DNA of 10,305 nucleotides from Streptomyces katrae (GCF_000966975.1 NZ_JZWV01000046.1:1-10305); one strand, 5' to 3'; numbered from the stretch's first letter, positions 1 through 7,841 are shown. Notes: a model not told the origin generated them from the sequence alone. Program-made: numbers and translations.

Positions 1-336
1 GTCGAAACCGCCGCCGAGGCCCGGCCCACCGCCGGTGTTGACGTACACCCGCCGTCCGCCGCCCCCGCCGAAGGGCCCGCCGGGGCCGGGCGCGGAGCCC
101 TTCCCGGCCTGCTGCCACGCGTGGCCGAAGTGGTCGTAGCGCTTGCGGTTCTCGGGGTCGGAGAGGACCTCGTACGCCTCGCTGATCTCCTTGAACCGCT
201 CCTCGGCCTCCGGGTCCTTGTTCAGATCGGGGTGCCAGCGGCGGGCGAGATTGCGGTACGCGCGCTGGATCTCCTCCGCACCGGCGTTCCTGGGGACGCC
301 GAGTACGTCGTAGTAGTCACGCTTCGACGCGGCCAT
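1..336 (-). CDS. dnaJ: DnaJ-type co-chaperone, N-terminal part (runs off the left edge)
   Basis: J-domain co-chaperone that delivers clients to DnaK and stimulates its ATPase in the cytoplasm. The 112 visible codons start [15 protein letters not shown] complete J domain spans about residues 6-70, with the catalytic HPD tripeptide inside RRWHPDLNK and the closing RYDHFG. A Gly/Phe-rich linker follows ([19 protein letters not shown]). The start ATG at 336 has a GGGGGTG-like ribosome site about 7 nt upstream. The gene lies 67 nt after grpE on the same strand, giving the order dnaK-grpE-dnaJ known from the Streptomyces dnaK operon. The zinc-finger and C-terminal client domains are outside the window, so a full DnaJ cannot be told from a CbpA-type protein without the zinc centre. 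Confidence 0.93.
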   Translation of the reverse strand, partial: MAASKRDYYDVLGVPRNAGAEEIQRAYRNLARRWHPDLNKDPEAEERFKEISEAYEVLSDPENRKRYDHFGHAWQQAGKGSAPGPGGPFGGGGGRRVYVNTGGGPGLGGGFD

Positions 337-403
337 CGGCTACACCCCCGGTCCCCGCACCACCGTGCACCGCCGCGTCCACGTCCTCGTACGCCGTCGC
401 ACG

Positions 404-916
404 TCATCGCTCCGGTTTCGCCGCGACCGACACGACCGCCGGGCGCAGCAGTCCGCTGTCGCTGTCGTATCCCGGGCGCAGCACCTGGACGATGCTGCCC
501 GGTGCGGCCTCCGGCTCCTCGCGGACCTGAGCGGCCTCGTGGAGGGCCGGGTCGAAGCGGTCGCCGACCTGCGCGATCCGCCGGTAGCCCAGCTGGGCGA
601 GCACCGCGAACGCCTGCTGGCAGACCGCCTCCACCCCGGCGACGATCGAACGCGGATCGGCCGCCGCGTGCTGGAGCGCCAGCTCCAGGTGGTCCACGAC
701 CGGCAGCCACTCGGCCGTCACACGGTCCCGTTCGCTCCGGCGCGCCTCCTCCAGCTGCCGTTCGCAGCGCTTGCGGAGGTTCTCCACGTCCGCCACGGCA
801 CGCTGCCAGCGATCCCGCAGTTCCTCGGCGTCCAGCTCGGGAAGGGCGGGCGCGGCATCGCGGGGTACGTCCGGTTCTTCGGCGGGGCGGCCGGGCTCTC
901 GCGCCTTGTCGTTCAT
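404..916 (-). CDS. grpE: GrpE nucleotide exchange factor
   Basis: GrpE releases ADP from DnaK and so resets the chaperone cycle. The product is 170 aa. An acidic, proline-containing N-terminus leads into a charged helix likely to form the dimer coiled coil (about residues 28-68, including [17 protein letters not shown]). The C-terminal beta domain carries the GrpE signature [12 protein letters not shown] and ends ILRPGY-like ([20 protein letters not shown]). I chose ATG at 916 because GAGG sits 5 nt upstream. A GTG at 922 would add two residues but would overlap that ribosome site. The start is 24 nt after the dnaK stop, so co-transcription with dnaK is very likely. It appears shorter at the N-terminus than housekeeping actinobacterial GrpE proteins, which suits an accessory copy. 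Confidence 0.93.
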   Translation of the reverse strand: MNDKAREPGRPAEEPDVPRDAAPALPELDAEELRDRWQRAVADVENLRKRCERQLEEARRSERDRVTAEWLPVVDHLELALQHAAADPRSIVAGVEAVCQQAFAVLAQLGYRRIAQVGDRFDPALHEAAQVREEPEAAPGSIVQVLRPGYDSDSGLLRPAVVSVAAKPER

Positions 917-940
917 GGTCACCTCACTCGCGCACGGGCG

Positions 941-2857
<1,917 letters not shown>

Positions 2858-2961
2858 CGCCATCCCTCCAGCCTGGACTCGCGTCCTGCCTCGCACGCGG
2901 CCTCCCGCGCCTGCCCGCATTCGGCTTCGGCATGCCCTGGGCGGCACCGCCTTCCCGGACC
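2858..2961. other. Spacer between the VOC gene and dnaK
   Basis: This 104-nt gap holds the dnaK ribosome binding site (GGAGGG, minus strand, 2864-2869). I could not recognise a promoter, a HAIR operator or a strong terminator in it. Read-through from the VOC gene into dnaK is therefore plausible, though an unrecognised promoter type cannot be excluded. Confidence 0.4.
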
Positions 2962-3795
2962 TCAGCTCCGCGTGGAAGGCTGTGCATCAGGCCTGATCGG
3001 CCAAGGGGCGGTGCGTGATGGGTCGAGGGTGAACAGCGCGCCGTCCGGATCCCGTACGGTGACCTGTCTGGTCCGGGTCGGCCACGCGCCCTCCTGAACC
3101 ACCGTCCCGCCGTGTTCGACGGCGGCCTCGGTGGCGGCCTCCAGGTCCCGGACCCGGAAGTGGACGAGCCAGCGCGGTCGCAGCTGGGGCTTCTCGGCGG
3201 CCTCTTCGACGGGTCCGCTGTTGAGGCGCGCCACGTCCTCGCCGTCGTACCGCAGGACGACCTGGTCGTGCTCGTAGGAGACCTCGCAGCAGCCCGTCCC
3301 GCCGTCCGAGGCCCACTGGAGCGTCTCGCCGTAGAAGAGGGCGGCGTCGAGGGCATCCGCGGTGTGAAGTTCCAGCCAAGCGGGGGCCGTTCCGTCTCCG
3401 ACCCGCCACTCCGTCAGGACCCGCCCTTCCCAGATCCCGAAGGCCGCGCCCTCGCGGTCGACGGCCAGGGCCGCGCGCCCGCGCGGAGGGTAGGCGACGG
3501 GTCCGACGCCGACGGTGCCTCCGCGCTCGCGGATCCGGGCCACCGCGTCGTCGGCGTCGTCGACGGCGAAGTACGGGGTCCACGCCACCGGGACGGCCAG
3601 CTCGCGGGCCACCGCGGCGATGCCGGCCACGGGAACGCCGTCCGCCTCCGCCACCGAGAAGGCCCGGCCCAGCGATCCCCGCCGGAACGTCCACCCGAGC
3701 ACCGCGTTGTAGAAGCTCTCGGAGGCGGCCACATCCCGCGCCGTCAGGCTGATCCAGCAGGGCGCCCCCGCGAGTTCCGCCGTCACCAGAACCAT
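2962..3795 (-). CDS. Two-domain VOC (glyoxalase/bleomycin resistance-like) protein
   Basis: The 277-aa product carries two tandem vicinal-oxygen-chelate modules. The first runs from about residue 10 ([20 protein letters not shown]) to about 125 (AAFGIWEG). The second runs from about 140 ([19 protein letters not shown]) to the end, closing [14 protein letters not shown]. The repeated pattern of an entry strand, a helix ending in FY, and a terminal DP/DREG-A-F strand is typical of the family. Actinobacterial relatives are often named hydroxylase or glyoxalase, but the substrate cannot be told from sequence. ATG 3795 is preferred because AGGAGG lies 8 nt upstream; ATG 3801 is only 2 nt from it. 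The gene sits between a stress phosphatase and dnaK on the same strand, so a role in detoxifying reactive compounds under stress is an attractive but unproven guess. Confidence 0.9.
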   Translation of the reverse strand: MVLVTAELAGAPCWISLTARDVAASESFYNAVLGWTFRRGSLGRAFSVAEADGVPVAGIAAVARELAVPVAWTPYFAVDDADDAVARIRERGGTVGVGPVAYPPRGRAALAVDREGAAFGIWEGRVLTEWRVGDGTAPAWLELHTADALDAALFYGETLQWASDGGTGCCEVSYEHDQVVLRYDGEDVARLNSGPVEEAAEKPQLRPRWLVHFRVRDLEAATEAAVEHGGTVVQEGAWPTRTRQVTVRDPDGALFTLDPSRTAPWPIRPDAQPSTRS

Positions 3796-3797
3796 GA

Positions 3798-4019
3798 TCA
3801 TCTCCTCCTCTCGGGTCGGCCGGGGCCGTCCGCGCGAGGCCGGGCCCCGGCGGGCACGCGGGCTCGCCCGTCGGCTGGCGCCTGCCCATCCGCCTGCCCG
3901 GTACGCACGGCCCGGGCCTTACCGGACGGTGGCCGCGTCGACACCGGTGCGGCTCGGCGACGGGGGGCGACGGTGCCGGCCGCCTCCCGCAGCGCCGGAC
4001 CCACGCCCCCGTCCGTCAC
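3798..4019 (-). CDS. Uncertain 73-codon ORF between the PP2C and VOC genes
   Basis: A GTG-started frame of 73 codons exactly fills the 220-nt gap. Its GTG overlaps the stop of the PP2C gene (GTGA) and its TGA overlaps the first ATG in front of the VOC gene (ATGA). This is the geometry of translationally coupled genes. Against it: the product is Arg/Pro/Ala/Gly-rich with no recognisable domain, the upstream ribosome site is weak (GGGGC), and 13 of 73 codons end in A or T, more than in neighbouring genes. Its last codons, AGG AGG AGA, are simply the ribosome site of the VOC gene. It could equally be a chance open frame. Confidence 0.25.
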   Translation of the reverse strand: MTDGGVGPALREAAGTVAPRRRAAPVSTRPPSGKARAVRTGQADGQAPADGRARVPAGARPRADGPGRPERRR

Positions 4020-5572
4020 GCCCCGGCCCCGCAGGACGGCCTGGCCCCGTCCAAGGGGACGCTCCCCGACCGCACCGGGGGCCGCCGCCTCCGCTCAGGG
4101 ACGGGCGGGCGCAGGGGACGGGGCTGCTCGGCCCAGATCGTCTTCCCGGCAGCGGTGTGACGCGTTCCCCACCGTTCGGCGAGCTGCGCGACCAGCAGCA
4201 GCCCGCGTCCGCCCTCGTCCAGGGCGCGGGCCCGCCTGGGATGTGGAGAGGTGTTGCTCCCGTCGGACACCTCGCAGATCAGCATGCCGTTGTGGATCAG
4301 CCGCAGCTCGATCGGATCCCCGGCGTGCCGGATCGCGTTGGTGACCAGTTCGCTGACGATCAGCTCGGTCGAGGGCGCGGCCTCCTCCAGGTCCCACCGC
4401 TTCAGCTGGGCCACCGCCCGCCGCCGTGCGTCGGGGACCGCCGCCGGGTCGGCGGGGATGTTCCACGTGGCCACGTGCGCCGCGTCCAGCGGACGGGTGC
4501 GGGCGACCAGGAGAGCGACGTCATCGTCCGGCGCGACGGGCAGCAGCGATCCGATCACGGTGTCGCACACGTCGTCCAGCGAAGGAGCCGGGGCGGTCAG
4601 CGCGAGCCGCAGGGCCTCGATGCCGCCCTCCACGTCCCGGCCCCGCGCTTCGACCAGGCCGTCCGTGTAGAGCACGAGGAGGCTGCCCGCCGGGAGGGTG
4701 AAGTCGGCGGCCTCGAAGGGCACGCCTCCCACGCCGAGCGGCGGCCCCGGTTCCAGGTCCAGGACCTCCACCGCGCCGTCGGGACGGACGACCACCGGCG
4801 CCGGATGTCCTGCGCTGGCCACGGTGCAGAGCCGGGAGACCGGATCGTAGACGGCGTACACGCAGGTGGCCCCGATCTCGCCGTCGGAGCTCGGCCGCTC
4901 CCGGGCCTCTTCGAGGATCAGGTCGTCGAGGTCCGTCAGCAGCTCGTCCGCCGGCAGGTCGACGTCGGCCAGGGTGCGCACCGCGGTGCGCAGGCGGCCC
5001 ATCGCGGCGGATGCGTGGACGCCGTGTCCGACGACGTCGCCGACGACGAGGGCCACCCGGGCGCCGGACAGGGGGATGACGTCGAACCAGTCCCCGCCGA
5101 CCCCCGCATGCGGTTCGGCCGGGAGGTAGCGCGTCGCCGTCTCCACCGCCTGCAGAGTCGGCAGCCGCTGCTGCAGGAGGCTGCGCTGCAAGGCGAGAGC
5201 GGCTCCATCGCTCTCCTCGGGGATCGTCGCCTGCACCGACCACCACCGCATGGCGCCCTCGGCGTCCAGCAGCGGGCACGCCTGCACGTCCGCCTCGATC
5301 CGGTATCCGCTGCGGTGGCGCAGGACGGCCCTGCCGATCCAGGCCCGGCGCTCGGCCAGGTGCCGCCGCGCCGGATCGGGCAGCCGGCCGTCCGCCAGCA
5401 GCCCGGCGGCGTTGCGCCCGACCACCTCGGCCGGAACGTAGCCCAGCAGCACCTGGGCCCCGGGGCTCCAGGCGGTGACCGTTCCCGTGGGATCGACGGC
5501 CGCCAGTGCCATCTCCGTCACGGGCAGGAATCCGTCAGTGCCCCCGGGTGACAGTGTGCGGTACCTGCTCAT
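4016..5572 (-). CDS. PAS-PP2C(SpoIIE)-HATPase regulator of a stress sigma factor (RsbU/RsbW-like fusion)
   Basis: A 518-aa cytosolic signalling protein. About residues 16-118 form a PAS-type sensor (AAVDPTGTVTAWSPGAQVLLGY). About 125-358 form a SpoIIE/PP2C phosphatase with metal-binding acidic residues in GGDWFDV (159-165), VVGDVVGHG (177-185), LYTDGLVEA (301-309) and PDDDVALL (348-355). About 370-482 form a GHKL ATPase of the anti-sigma kinase type, with the N box SELVTNAIRHA and a GGRGLLLV box. Such proteins dephosphorylate an anti-anti-sigma factor and may bind or phosphorylate it through the ATPase half. The last 35 residues are an Arg/Pro-rich tail. I took ATG 5572, preceded by GGGGTG; GTG 5581 is an alternative. 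It is the first gene of the minus-strand run leading to dnaK. Confidence 0.92.
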   Translation of the reverse strand: MSRYRTLSPGGTDGFLPVTEMALAAVDPTGTVTAWSPGAQVLLGYVPAEVVGRNAAGLLADGRLPDPARRHLAERRAWIGRAVLRHRSGYRIEADVQACPLLDAEGAMRWWSVQATIPEESDGAALALQRSLLQQRLPTLQAVETATRYLPAEPHAGVGGDWFDVIPLSGARVALVVGDVVGHGVHASAAMGRLRTAVRTLADVDLPADELLTDLDDLILEEARERPSSDGEIGATCVYAVYDPVSRLCTVASAGHPAPVVVRPDGAVEVLDLEPGPPLGVGGVPFEAADFTLPAGSLLVLYTDGLVEARGRDVEGGIEALRLALTAPAPSLDDVCDTVIGSLLPVAPDDDVALLVARTRPLDAAHVATWNIPADPAAVPDARRRAVAQLKRWDLEEAAPSTELIVSELVTNAIRHAGDPIELRLIHNGMLICEVSDGSNTSPHPRRARALDEGGRGLLLVAQLAERWGTRHTAAGKTIWAEQPRPLRPPVPERRRRPPVRSGSVPLDGARPSCGAGA

Positions 5573-5688
5573 CGTGCTCACCCCTGCGCTGCGCCCCCGG
5601 GCAACGGGTACGAGACGTCCGCACGGCGCGTCACCGTCGCTCGAGTCACACCCGCGCGAGGGCAGCGACTCAATTTCCTATTTGTTAC

Positions 5689-5720
5689 CTATGCCACCTT
5701 ACATACCAGCAGCGGCATAG
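5689..5720. promoter_or_regulatory. 7-bp inverted repeat in the divergent control region
   Basis: CTATGCC (5689-5695) and GGCATAG (5714-5720) form a perfect inverted repeat with 18 nt between the arms, in an unusually AT-rich stretch between the PP2C gene and hsp20. The right arm abuts the HAIR-like site. It could be an operator or a hairpin in the PP2C leader. The factor is unknown. Confidence 0.35.
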
Positions 5721-5744
5721 AAAACTTGAGCCGAGCCTTGTCAA
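5716..5744 (-). promoter_or_regulatory. Candidate promoter of the PP2C gene
   Basis: On the minus strand a perfect TTGACA (5744 to 5739) is followed after 16-17 nt by TTCTAT or TCTATG (5722-5716), a weak -10. The -35 box shares its bases with the forward hsp20 promoter and the HAIR-like site. The implied leader before the PP2C start is about 130 nt. Confidence 0.35.
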
Positions 5745-5746
5745 GT
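5724..5746. promoter_or_regulatory. HAIR-like operator (probable HspR site)
   Basis: The arms ACTTGA and TCAAGT are separated by 11 nt. The known HspR-associated inverted repeat CTTGAGT-N7-ACTCAAG has exactly this 11-nt distance between its outer CTTGA and TCAAG halves. Here the sites read CTTGAGC and TGTCAAG, matching 11 of the 14 conserved positions. The site overlaps the -35 boxes of promoters pointing both ways, a position suited to repression. HspR itself is not in the window. Confidence 0.6.
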
Positions 5747-5766
5747 TGTCTGCTGCGAGCTATATA
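5738..5766 (+). promoter_or_regulatory. Promoter of hsp20 (sigma-70/HrdB type)
   Basis: TTGTCA (5738-5743), a 17-nt spacer and TATATA (5761-5766) match the vegetative consensus well; TATAAG at 5763-5768 is an alternative -10 with a 19-nt spacer. Transcription would start near 5773, giving a leader of about 65 nt. The -35 lies within the right part of the HAIR-like palindrome. Confidence 0.6.
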
Positions 5767-5776
5767 AGAGTTATCG

Positions 5777-5797
5777 GGAGCAAACCCGGAGCAAACC
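5777..5797 (+). repeat. 10-bp direct repeat in the hsp20 leader
   Basis: GGAGCAAACC occurs at 5777-5786 and 5788-5797, an 11-nt period. The second copy supplies GGAG 6 nt ahead of the ATG at 5798. CGGG (5775-5778) and CCCG (5785-5788) could form a short hairpin over the first copy. Confidence 0.6.
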
Positions 5798-5833
5798 ATG
5801 AACCAGCTCTTGATATCCATGAGGAGGCGATGA
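5798..5833 (+). CDS. Possible leader peptide of hsp20 (11 codons)
   Basis: ATG at 5798 has GGAG with a 6-nt spacer, an excellent ribosome site. It opens an 11-residue frame, [11 protein letters not shown], that stops at TGA 5831-5833, four bases before the hsp20 start. The codons AGG AGG inside it are the Shine-Dalgarno sequence of hsp20, so ribosomes on the leader would occupy the hsp20 ribosome site. ATA and AGG are rare codons in Streptomyces. It may couple hsp20 translation to leader translation, or be a chance frame. Confidence 0.35.
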   Translation: MNQLLISMRRR

Positions 5834-5837
5834 TCGG

Positions 5838-6254
5838 ATGCTGATGCGAACCGACCCTTTCCATGAGCTGGACCGGCTCACCCAGCTCTTCAACGGCGTG
5901 CAGCGCCCTGCGGCGATGCCCATGGACGCCTGGCGTGAGGACGGCTCGGTGTGGGTCAAGTTCGACCTGCCGGGCGTCGACCCCGACTCCGTCGACCTGA
6001 GCGTTGAGGAGGACATGCTCACCGTTCAGGCCGAACGCAAGCCGGAGGTCAAGGAAGGTGCCGACGTGGTGATCTCCGAGCGGCCCACGGGTACGTTCAC
6101 CCGTCAGCTGTTCCTCGGCGAGAACCTGGACACGGAGCACATCGAGGCGGTGTACGACGCCGGCGTGCTCAGTCTGCGCATCCCGGTTGCCGAGCAGGCC
6201 AAGCCGCGGAAGATCGAGATCGGCACCGGCGGCAGCAAGGAGCTGCAGTCGTGA
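5838..6254 (+). CDS. Hsp20/alpha-crystallin small heat shock protein (Hsp18-like)
   Basis: ATP-independent holdase that binds unfolding proteins in oligomers. The 138-aa product starts [14 protein letters not shown], the N-terminus I associate with Streptomyces Hsp18. The alpha-crystallin domain spans about residues 35-125, including [33 protein letters not shown] and the conserved [14 protein letters not shown]-terminal I-x-I-type motif (KIEIG) allows oligomer contacts. Start 5838 has GAGGAGG (5821-5827) with a 10-nt spacer; ATG 5844 is possible but farther away. An isolated promoter with an overlapping HAIR-like site lies upstream, so heat-inducible derepression is likely. A strong hairpin follows the stop. 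Confidence 0.96.
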   Translation: MLMRTDPFHELDRLTQLFNGVQRPAAMPMDAWREDGSVWVKFDLPGVDPDSVDLSVEEDMLTVQAERKPEVKEGADVVISERPTGTFTRQLFLGENLDTEHIEAVYDAGVLSLRIPVAEQAKPRKIEIGTGGSKELQS

Positions 6255-6262
6255 TCCGTCGG

Positions 6263-6290
6263 CGGGCGCCCGGCCCCGTCCGGGTGCCCG
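6263..6290. terminator. Bidirectional hairpin terminator between hsp20 and the DUF5335 gene
   Basis: CGGGCGCCCGG (6263-6273) pairs with CCGGGTGCCCG (6280-6290) around a 6-nt loop, an 11-bp stem with one G-T wobble. It starts 8 nt after the hsp20 stop and lies between convergent genes. There is no T-run, as is common in Streptomyces. Confidence 0.65.
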
Positions 6291-6314
6291 TGGCGGCCCT
6301 GCGGCAGCGGATCG

Positions 6315-6686
6315 TCAGGACTGCGCGGCCGGGCCGGCCGGGCCGGCCGGGTAGAAGGTGATCAAGGTGGCGGTGTCGTCCTGGTCCAGGACCCGGATGG
6401 CCGTTTCGGGGACGTCCACCGTCGAGACGTCGATCTCCTTCGGATGCGCCACGATGTGTCGCAGCACGACGGGGTAACGGGGCGGCCGCCCCCCGACGGC
6501 GACGACCACCGCGTCGCTCTTGTGGTCGTACGAGAGGTAGGAGAAGGGCAGTCGCTCGGCTTCGTACTGATGGCCGATGCTCTGGTCCATCACTTCGATC
6601 GTGATGAGCTCCCCCTCATGGGTGGCGGTGGCCTCGTCGAGCGTGCTCGTCCAGTCACTCCGGTCGAGAGATGCGTTGCCAGGCAT
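6315..6686 (-). CDS. DUF5335 family protein
   Basis: The 123-aa product begins MPGNASLDRSDWTSTLDEAT and continues HEGELITIEVMDQSIGHQYEAERLP with the core VVVAVGGRPPRYPVVLRH; I recognise this as the DUF5335 family of actinobacteria, of unknown function. There is no signal peptide or membrane segment. I chose ATG 6686, where the family similarity begins and AAGG lies about 10 nt upstream. A GTG at 6749 would add 21 poorly conserved residues and has no spacing for a ribosome site. The protein ends in an AGPAGPA tail encoded by a GGGCCGGCC repeat. A possible SigB-type promoter lies upstream, and two hsp20 genes flank it, so a stress role is inferred. Confidence 0.85.
   Translation of the reverse strand: MPGNASLDRSDWTSTLDEATATHEGELITIEVMDQSIGHQYEAERLPFSYLSYDHKSDAVVVAVGGRPPRYPVVLRHIVAHPKEIDVSTVDVPETAIRVLDQDDTATLITFYPAGPAGPAAQS
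6331..6351. repeat. 9-bp GGGCCGGCC tandem repeat
   Basis: GGGCCGGCC occurs twice (6331-6339, 6340-6348) and a third copy begins at 6349. It codes for the AGPAGPA tail of the DUF5335 protein. The unit contains the palindrome GGCCGGCC and can fold into hairpins in the 3' end of the mRNA. Confidence 0.8.
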
Positions 6687-6775
6687 GTTTTCGGACCTTC
6701 GGTCGGATTCTCGCGGGTCGGCTGTGCGGACCTCGGCGGTGGCAGTCACTCCGACGCGCGCTCACATGCTTGGGG

Positions 6776-6800
6776 CTACCCCTGCCCGGGCCCTGCATTC
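6776..6800 (-). promoter_or_regulatory. Candidate SigB-type promoter of the DUF5335 gene
   Basis: On the minus strand GAAT (6800 to 6797) is followed after 15 nt by GGGTAG (6781 to 6776). The S. coelicolor SigB consensus is GNNT-N14-16-GGGTAC/T; only the last base differs. The implied leader is about 80 nt. The GAAT lies inside CATTCCCCC, repeated at 6855-6863. Confidence 0.35.
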
Positions 6801-6825
6801 CCCCGCGACCCGGCGGACATCCGTC

Positions 6826-6836
6826 ATGCGTCGCAT
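6826..6836. promoter_or_regulatory. Short palindrome in the DUF5335/hsp20-2 divergent region
   Basis: ATGCG-T-CGCAT is a perfect 11-nt palindrome in the 293-nt region between the divergent DUF5335 and second hsp20 genes. The flanks do not extend it. It could be an operator. I found no clear forward promoter for hsp20-2 in this region. Confidence 0.2.
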
Positions 6837-6909
6837 CACAGACGGGCCGCCTGTCATTCCCCCTGTCCTGCTGGTTTAGCCGGTGGTGGGACGGACAGTC
6901 GCCGGAAGA

Positions 6910-6953
6910 CGGGAGCGCGGCACCCTTCGAGTGGGGTTCCGGCTCCGCTCCCG
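6910..6953 (+). promoter_or_regulatory. Large inverted repeat ahead of the second hsp20
   Basis: CGGGAGCG (6910-6917) and CGCTCCCG (6946-6953) form a perfect 8-bp inverted repeat with 28 nt between. A nested ACCC (6922-6925) and GGGT (6934-6937) could extend it. It ends 13 nt before the GGAGGTG ribosome site, so if transcribed it would form a leader hairpin. Confidence 0.3.
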
Positions 6954-6979
6954 CCCGCTGAGGCATGGAGGTGTTGACG

Positions 6980-7538
6980 ATGGTGCTGCCGATCCGGCGC
7001 GGAGGCGCTCTGTCCGAGCGGCTGCGGCCGTCCTGGGACCCGTTCCGGGACTTCGAGAACATGTGGGGCGAGATGGGCCGGCTGCTGGAGCAGGCGGCGG
7101 TTTCCCGCCACCACCGGCGGCCAGTGGCTGCCGATGGCCGAGGAAGAGGAAACCGACGACGCGTACGTCGTACGGATGGAGCTGCCGGGTGTACCCGCGG
7201 AGAACGTCGACATCGAGGTCGGCGACAACGAGCTCAGCATCAGCGGAGAGGTCTCCGAGGAGCACCGCGGAAAGGTTCTGTCCCGTAGGACGGGCAGGTT
7301 CTCCTACCGCACCAGCCTTCCGGGCATGGTGGACGCCGGCCAGTGCGACGCGGACCTGAGCGACGGAATGCTCACGGTGCGCATCGCGAAGGCGACCGAG
7401 AGGAAGCGCCGCAAGATCGAGCTCAAGAGCGCGGGCGCCGAGGGCATCGGCGCGGCCGAAGAGTCCCGGATGGCCGGAGGCGGTCGAGGCGCGCAGGCCG
7501 AGACGGCTGAGGACATGCAGGGGACCGAGGGCACTTGA
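6980..7538 (+). pseudogene. Second Hsp20/alpha-crystallin gene, interrupted by a one-base frameshift
   Basis: The frame from ATG 6980 (GGAGGTG with a 6-nt spacer, a very good start) reads MVLPIRRGGALSERL then WDPFRDFENMWGEMGRLLEQAA, a normal Hsp20 N-terminus, then becomes nonsense until a stop at 7286-7288. The rest of the protein continues in the next frame as FPATTGGQWLPMAEEEE and then the alpha-crystallin domain. Removing one base in the GGCGGCGG run at 7093-7100 joins both parts into a continuous protein of about 185 aa. The downstream half keeps family motifs, so the break is recent or a sequencing error; a programmed shift is less likely. The paralogue differs strongly from the intact hsp20 at 5838. 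Confidence 0.8.
7134..7538 (+). CDS. Alpha-crystallin domain fragment of the second Hsp20
   Basis: This 134-aa frame holds the whole alpha-crystallin domain: DDAYVVRMELPGVPAENVDI, NELSISGEV, GRFSYRTSLPGMVDA, and DGMLTVRIAK in place of the usual GVL motif. The C-terminal anchor is KIELKS, followed by an unusual Ala/Gly/Glu-rich tail of about 35 residues. The ATG at 7134 has no ribosome site and falls inside the conserved entry to the domain, so it is probably not a natural start. It is the downstream half of the frameshifted gene. Confidence 0.55.
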   Translation: MAEEEETDDAYVVRMELPGVPAENVDIEVGDNELSISGEVSEEHRGKVLSRRTGRFSYRTSLPGMVDAGQCDADLSDGMLTVRIAKATERKRRKIELKSAGAEGIGAAEESRMAGGGRGAQAETAEDMQGTEGT

Positions 7539-7541
7539 GCA

Positions 7542-7555
7542 CTCGGACGACCGAG
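7542..7555. terminator. Weak hairpin after the second hsp20
   Basis: CTCGG (7542-7546) and CCGAG (7551-7555) form a 5-bp stem with a 4-nt loop directly after the hsp20-2 stop, between convergent genes. There is no T-run, and the stem is short. Confidence 0.25.
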
Positions 7556-7611
7556 GGAACAGCAACAAGGGGAGGGCGCCCCGTCCGCCGCCGCCCCGCC
7601 CGGGCGACCGG

Positions 7612-7773
7612 CTACGGCGCCGCGGTGCCCTTCACGGTGTACGGCTCACGGCCCTCGAGCGGGTAGACCTTGGTCCACATGCTTCCGCACGGGCAGTGGT
7701 AGGTCTCGACGAGCTCGCCGGCCGGTGATACTTCCATGCCGTCCCTGTGGCGGATGTGCACGTGTTCGCCCAT
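7612..7773 (-). CDS. 53-aa hypothetical protein with an HCPCG motif
   Basis: A small protein starting MGEHVHIRHRDGMEVSP, with AGGTG about 6 nt before the ATG. Its centre is ETYHCPCGSMWTKVYPLEG. The His-Cys-Pro-Cys cluster plus His residues at 4, 6 and 9 could bind a metal or react with oxidants, but only two cysteines are present, too few for a classical zinc ribbon alone. I recognise no named family. In-frame codons upstream could extend it to 94 aa, but no ribosome site supports that and the SigB-type promoter spacing favours the short form. The promoter (7842-7867) and the stress genes around it suggest a general stress protein. Confidence 0.7.
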   Translation of the reverse strand: MGEHVHIRHRDGMEVSPAGELVETYHCPCGSMWTKVYPLEGREPYTVKGTAAP

Positions 7774-7841
7774 GACGGCACCTGCTGTTCTGTGTGGGGA
7801 AGTGGATCCGCTCAGTCTGCGCAGTGACATGGCCGCCCGCA

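Noticed and set aside
3794..5551. A 585-codon plus-strand frame opposite the PP2C gene
   Set aside because: It is antisense to a protein with clear PAS, PP2C and HATPase motifs and shows no recognisable domain.
5606..5611. GGGTAC on the plus strand as a SigB-type -10
   Set aside because: No GNNT lies 14-16 nt upstream, and the nearest plus-strand gene starts over 200 nt away with its own promoter.
5640..5674. CTCGAGT and ACTCAAT as a second HAIR site
   Set aside because: The spacer is 21 nt instead of 7 and both halves are imperfect.
5506..5844. A 112-codon plus-strand frame running through the divergent control region
   Set aside because: It crosses the promoter and operator elements, has no domain, and ends out of frame within the hsp20 start.
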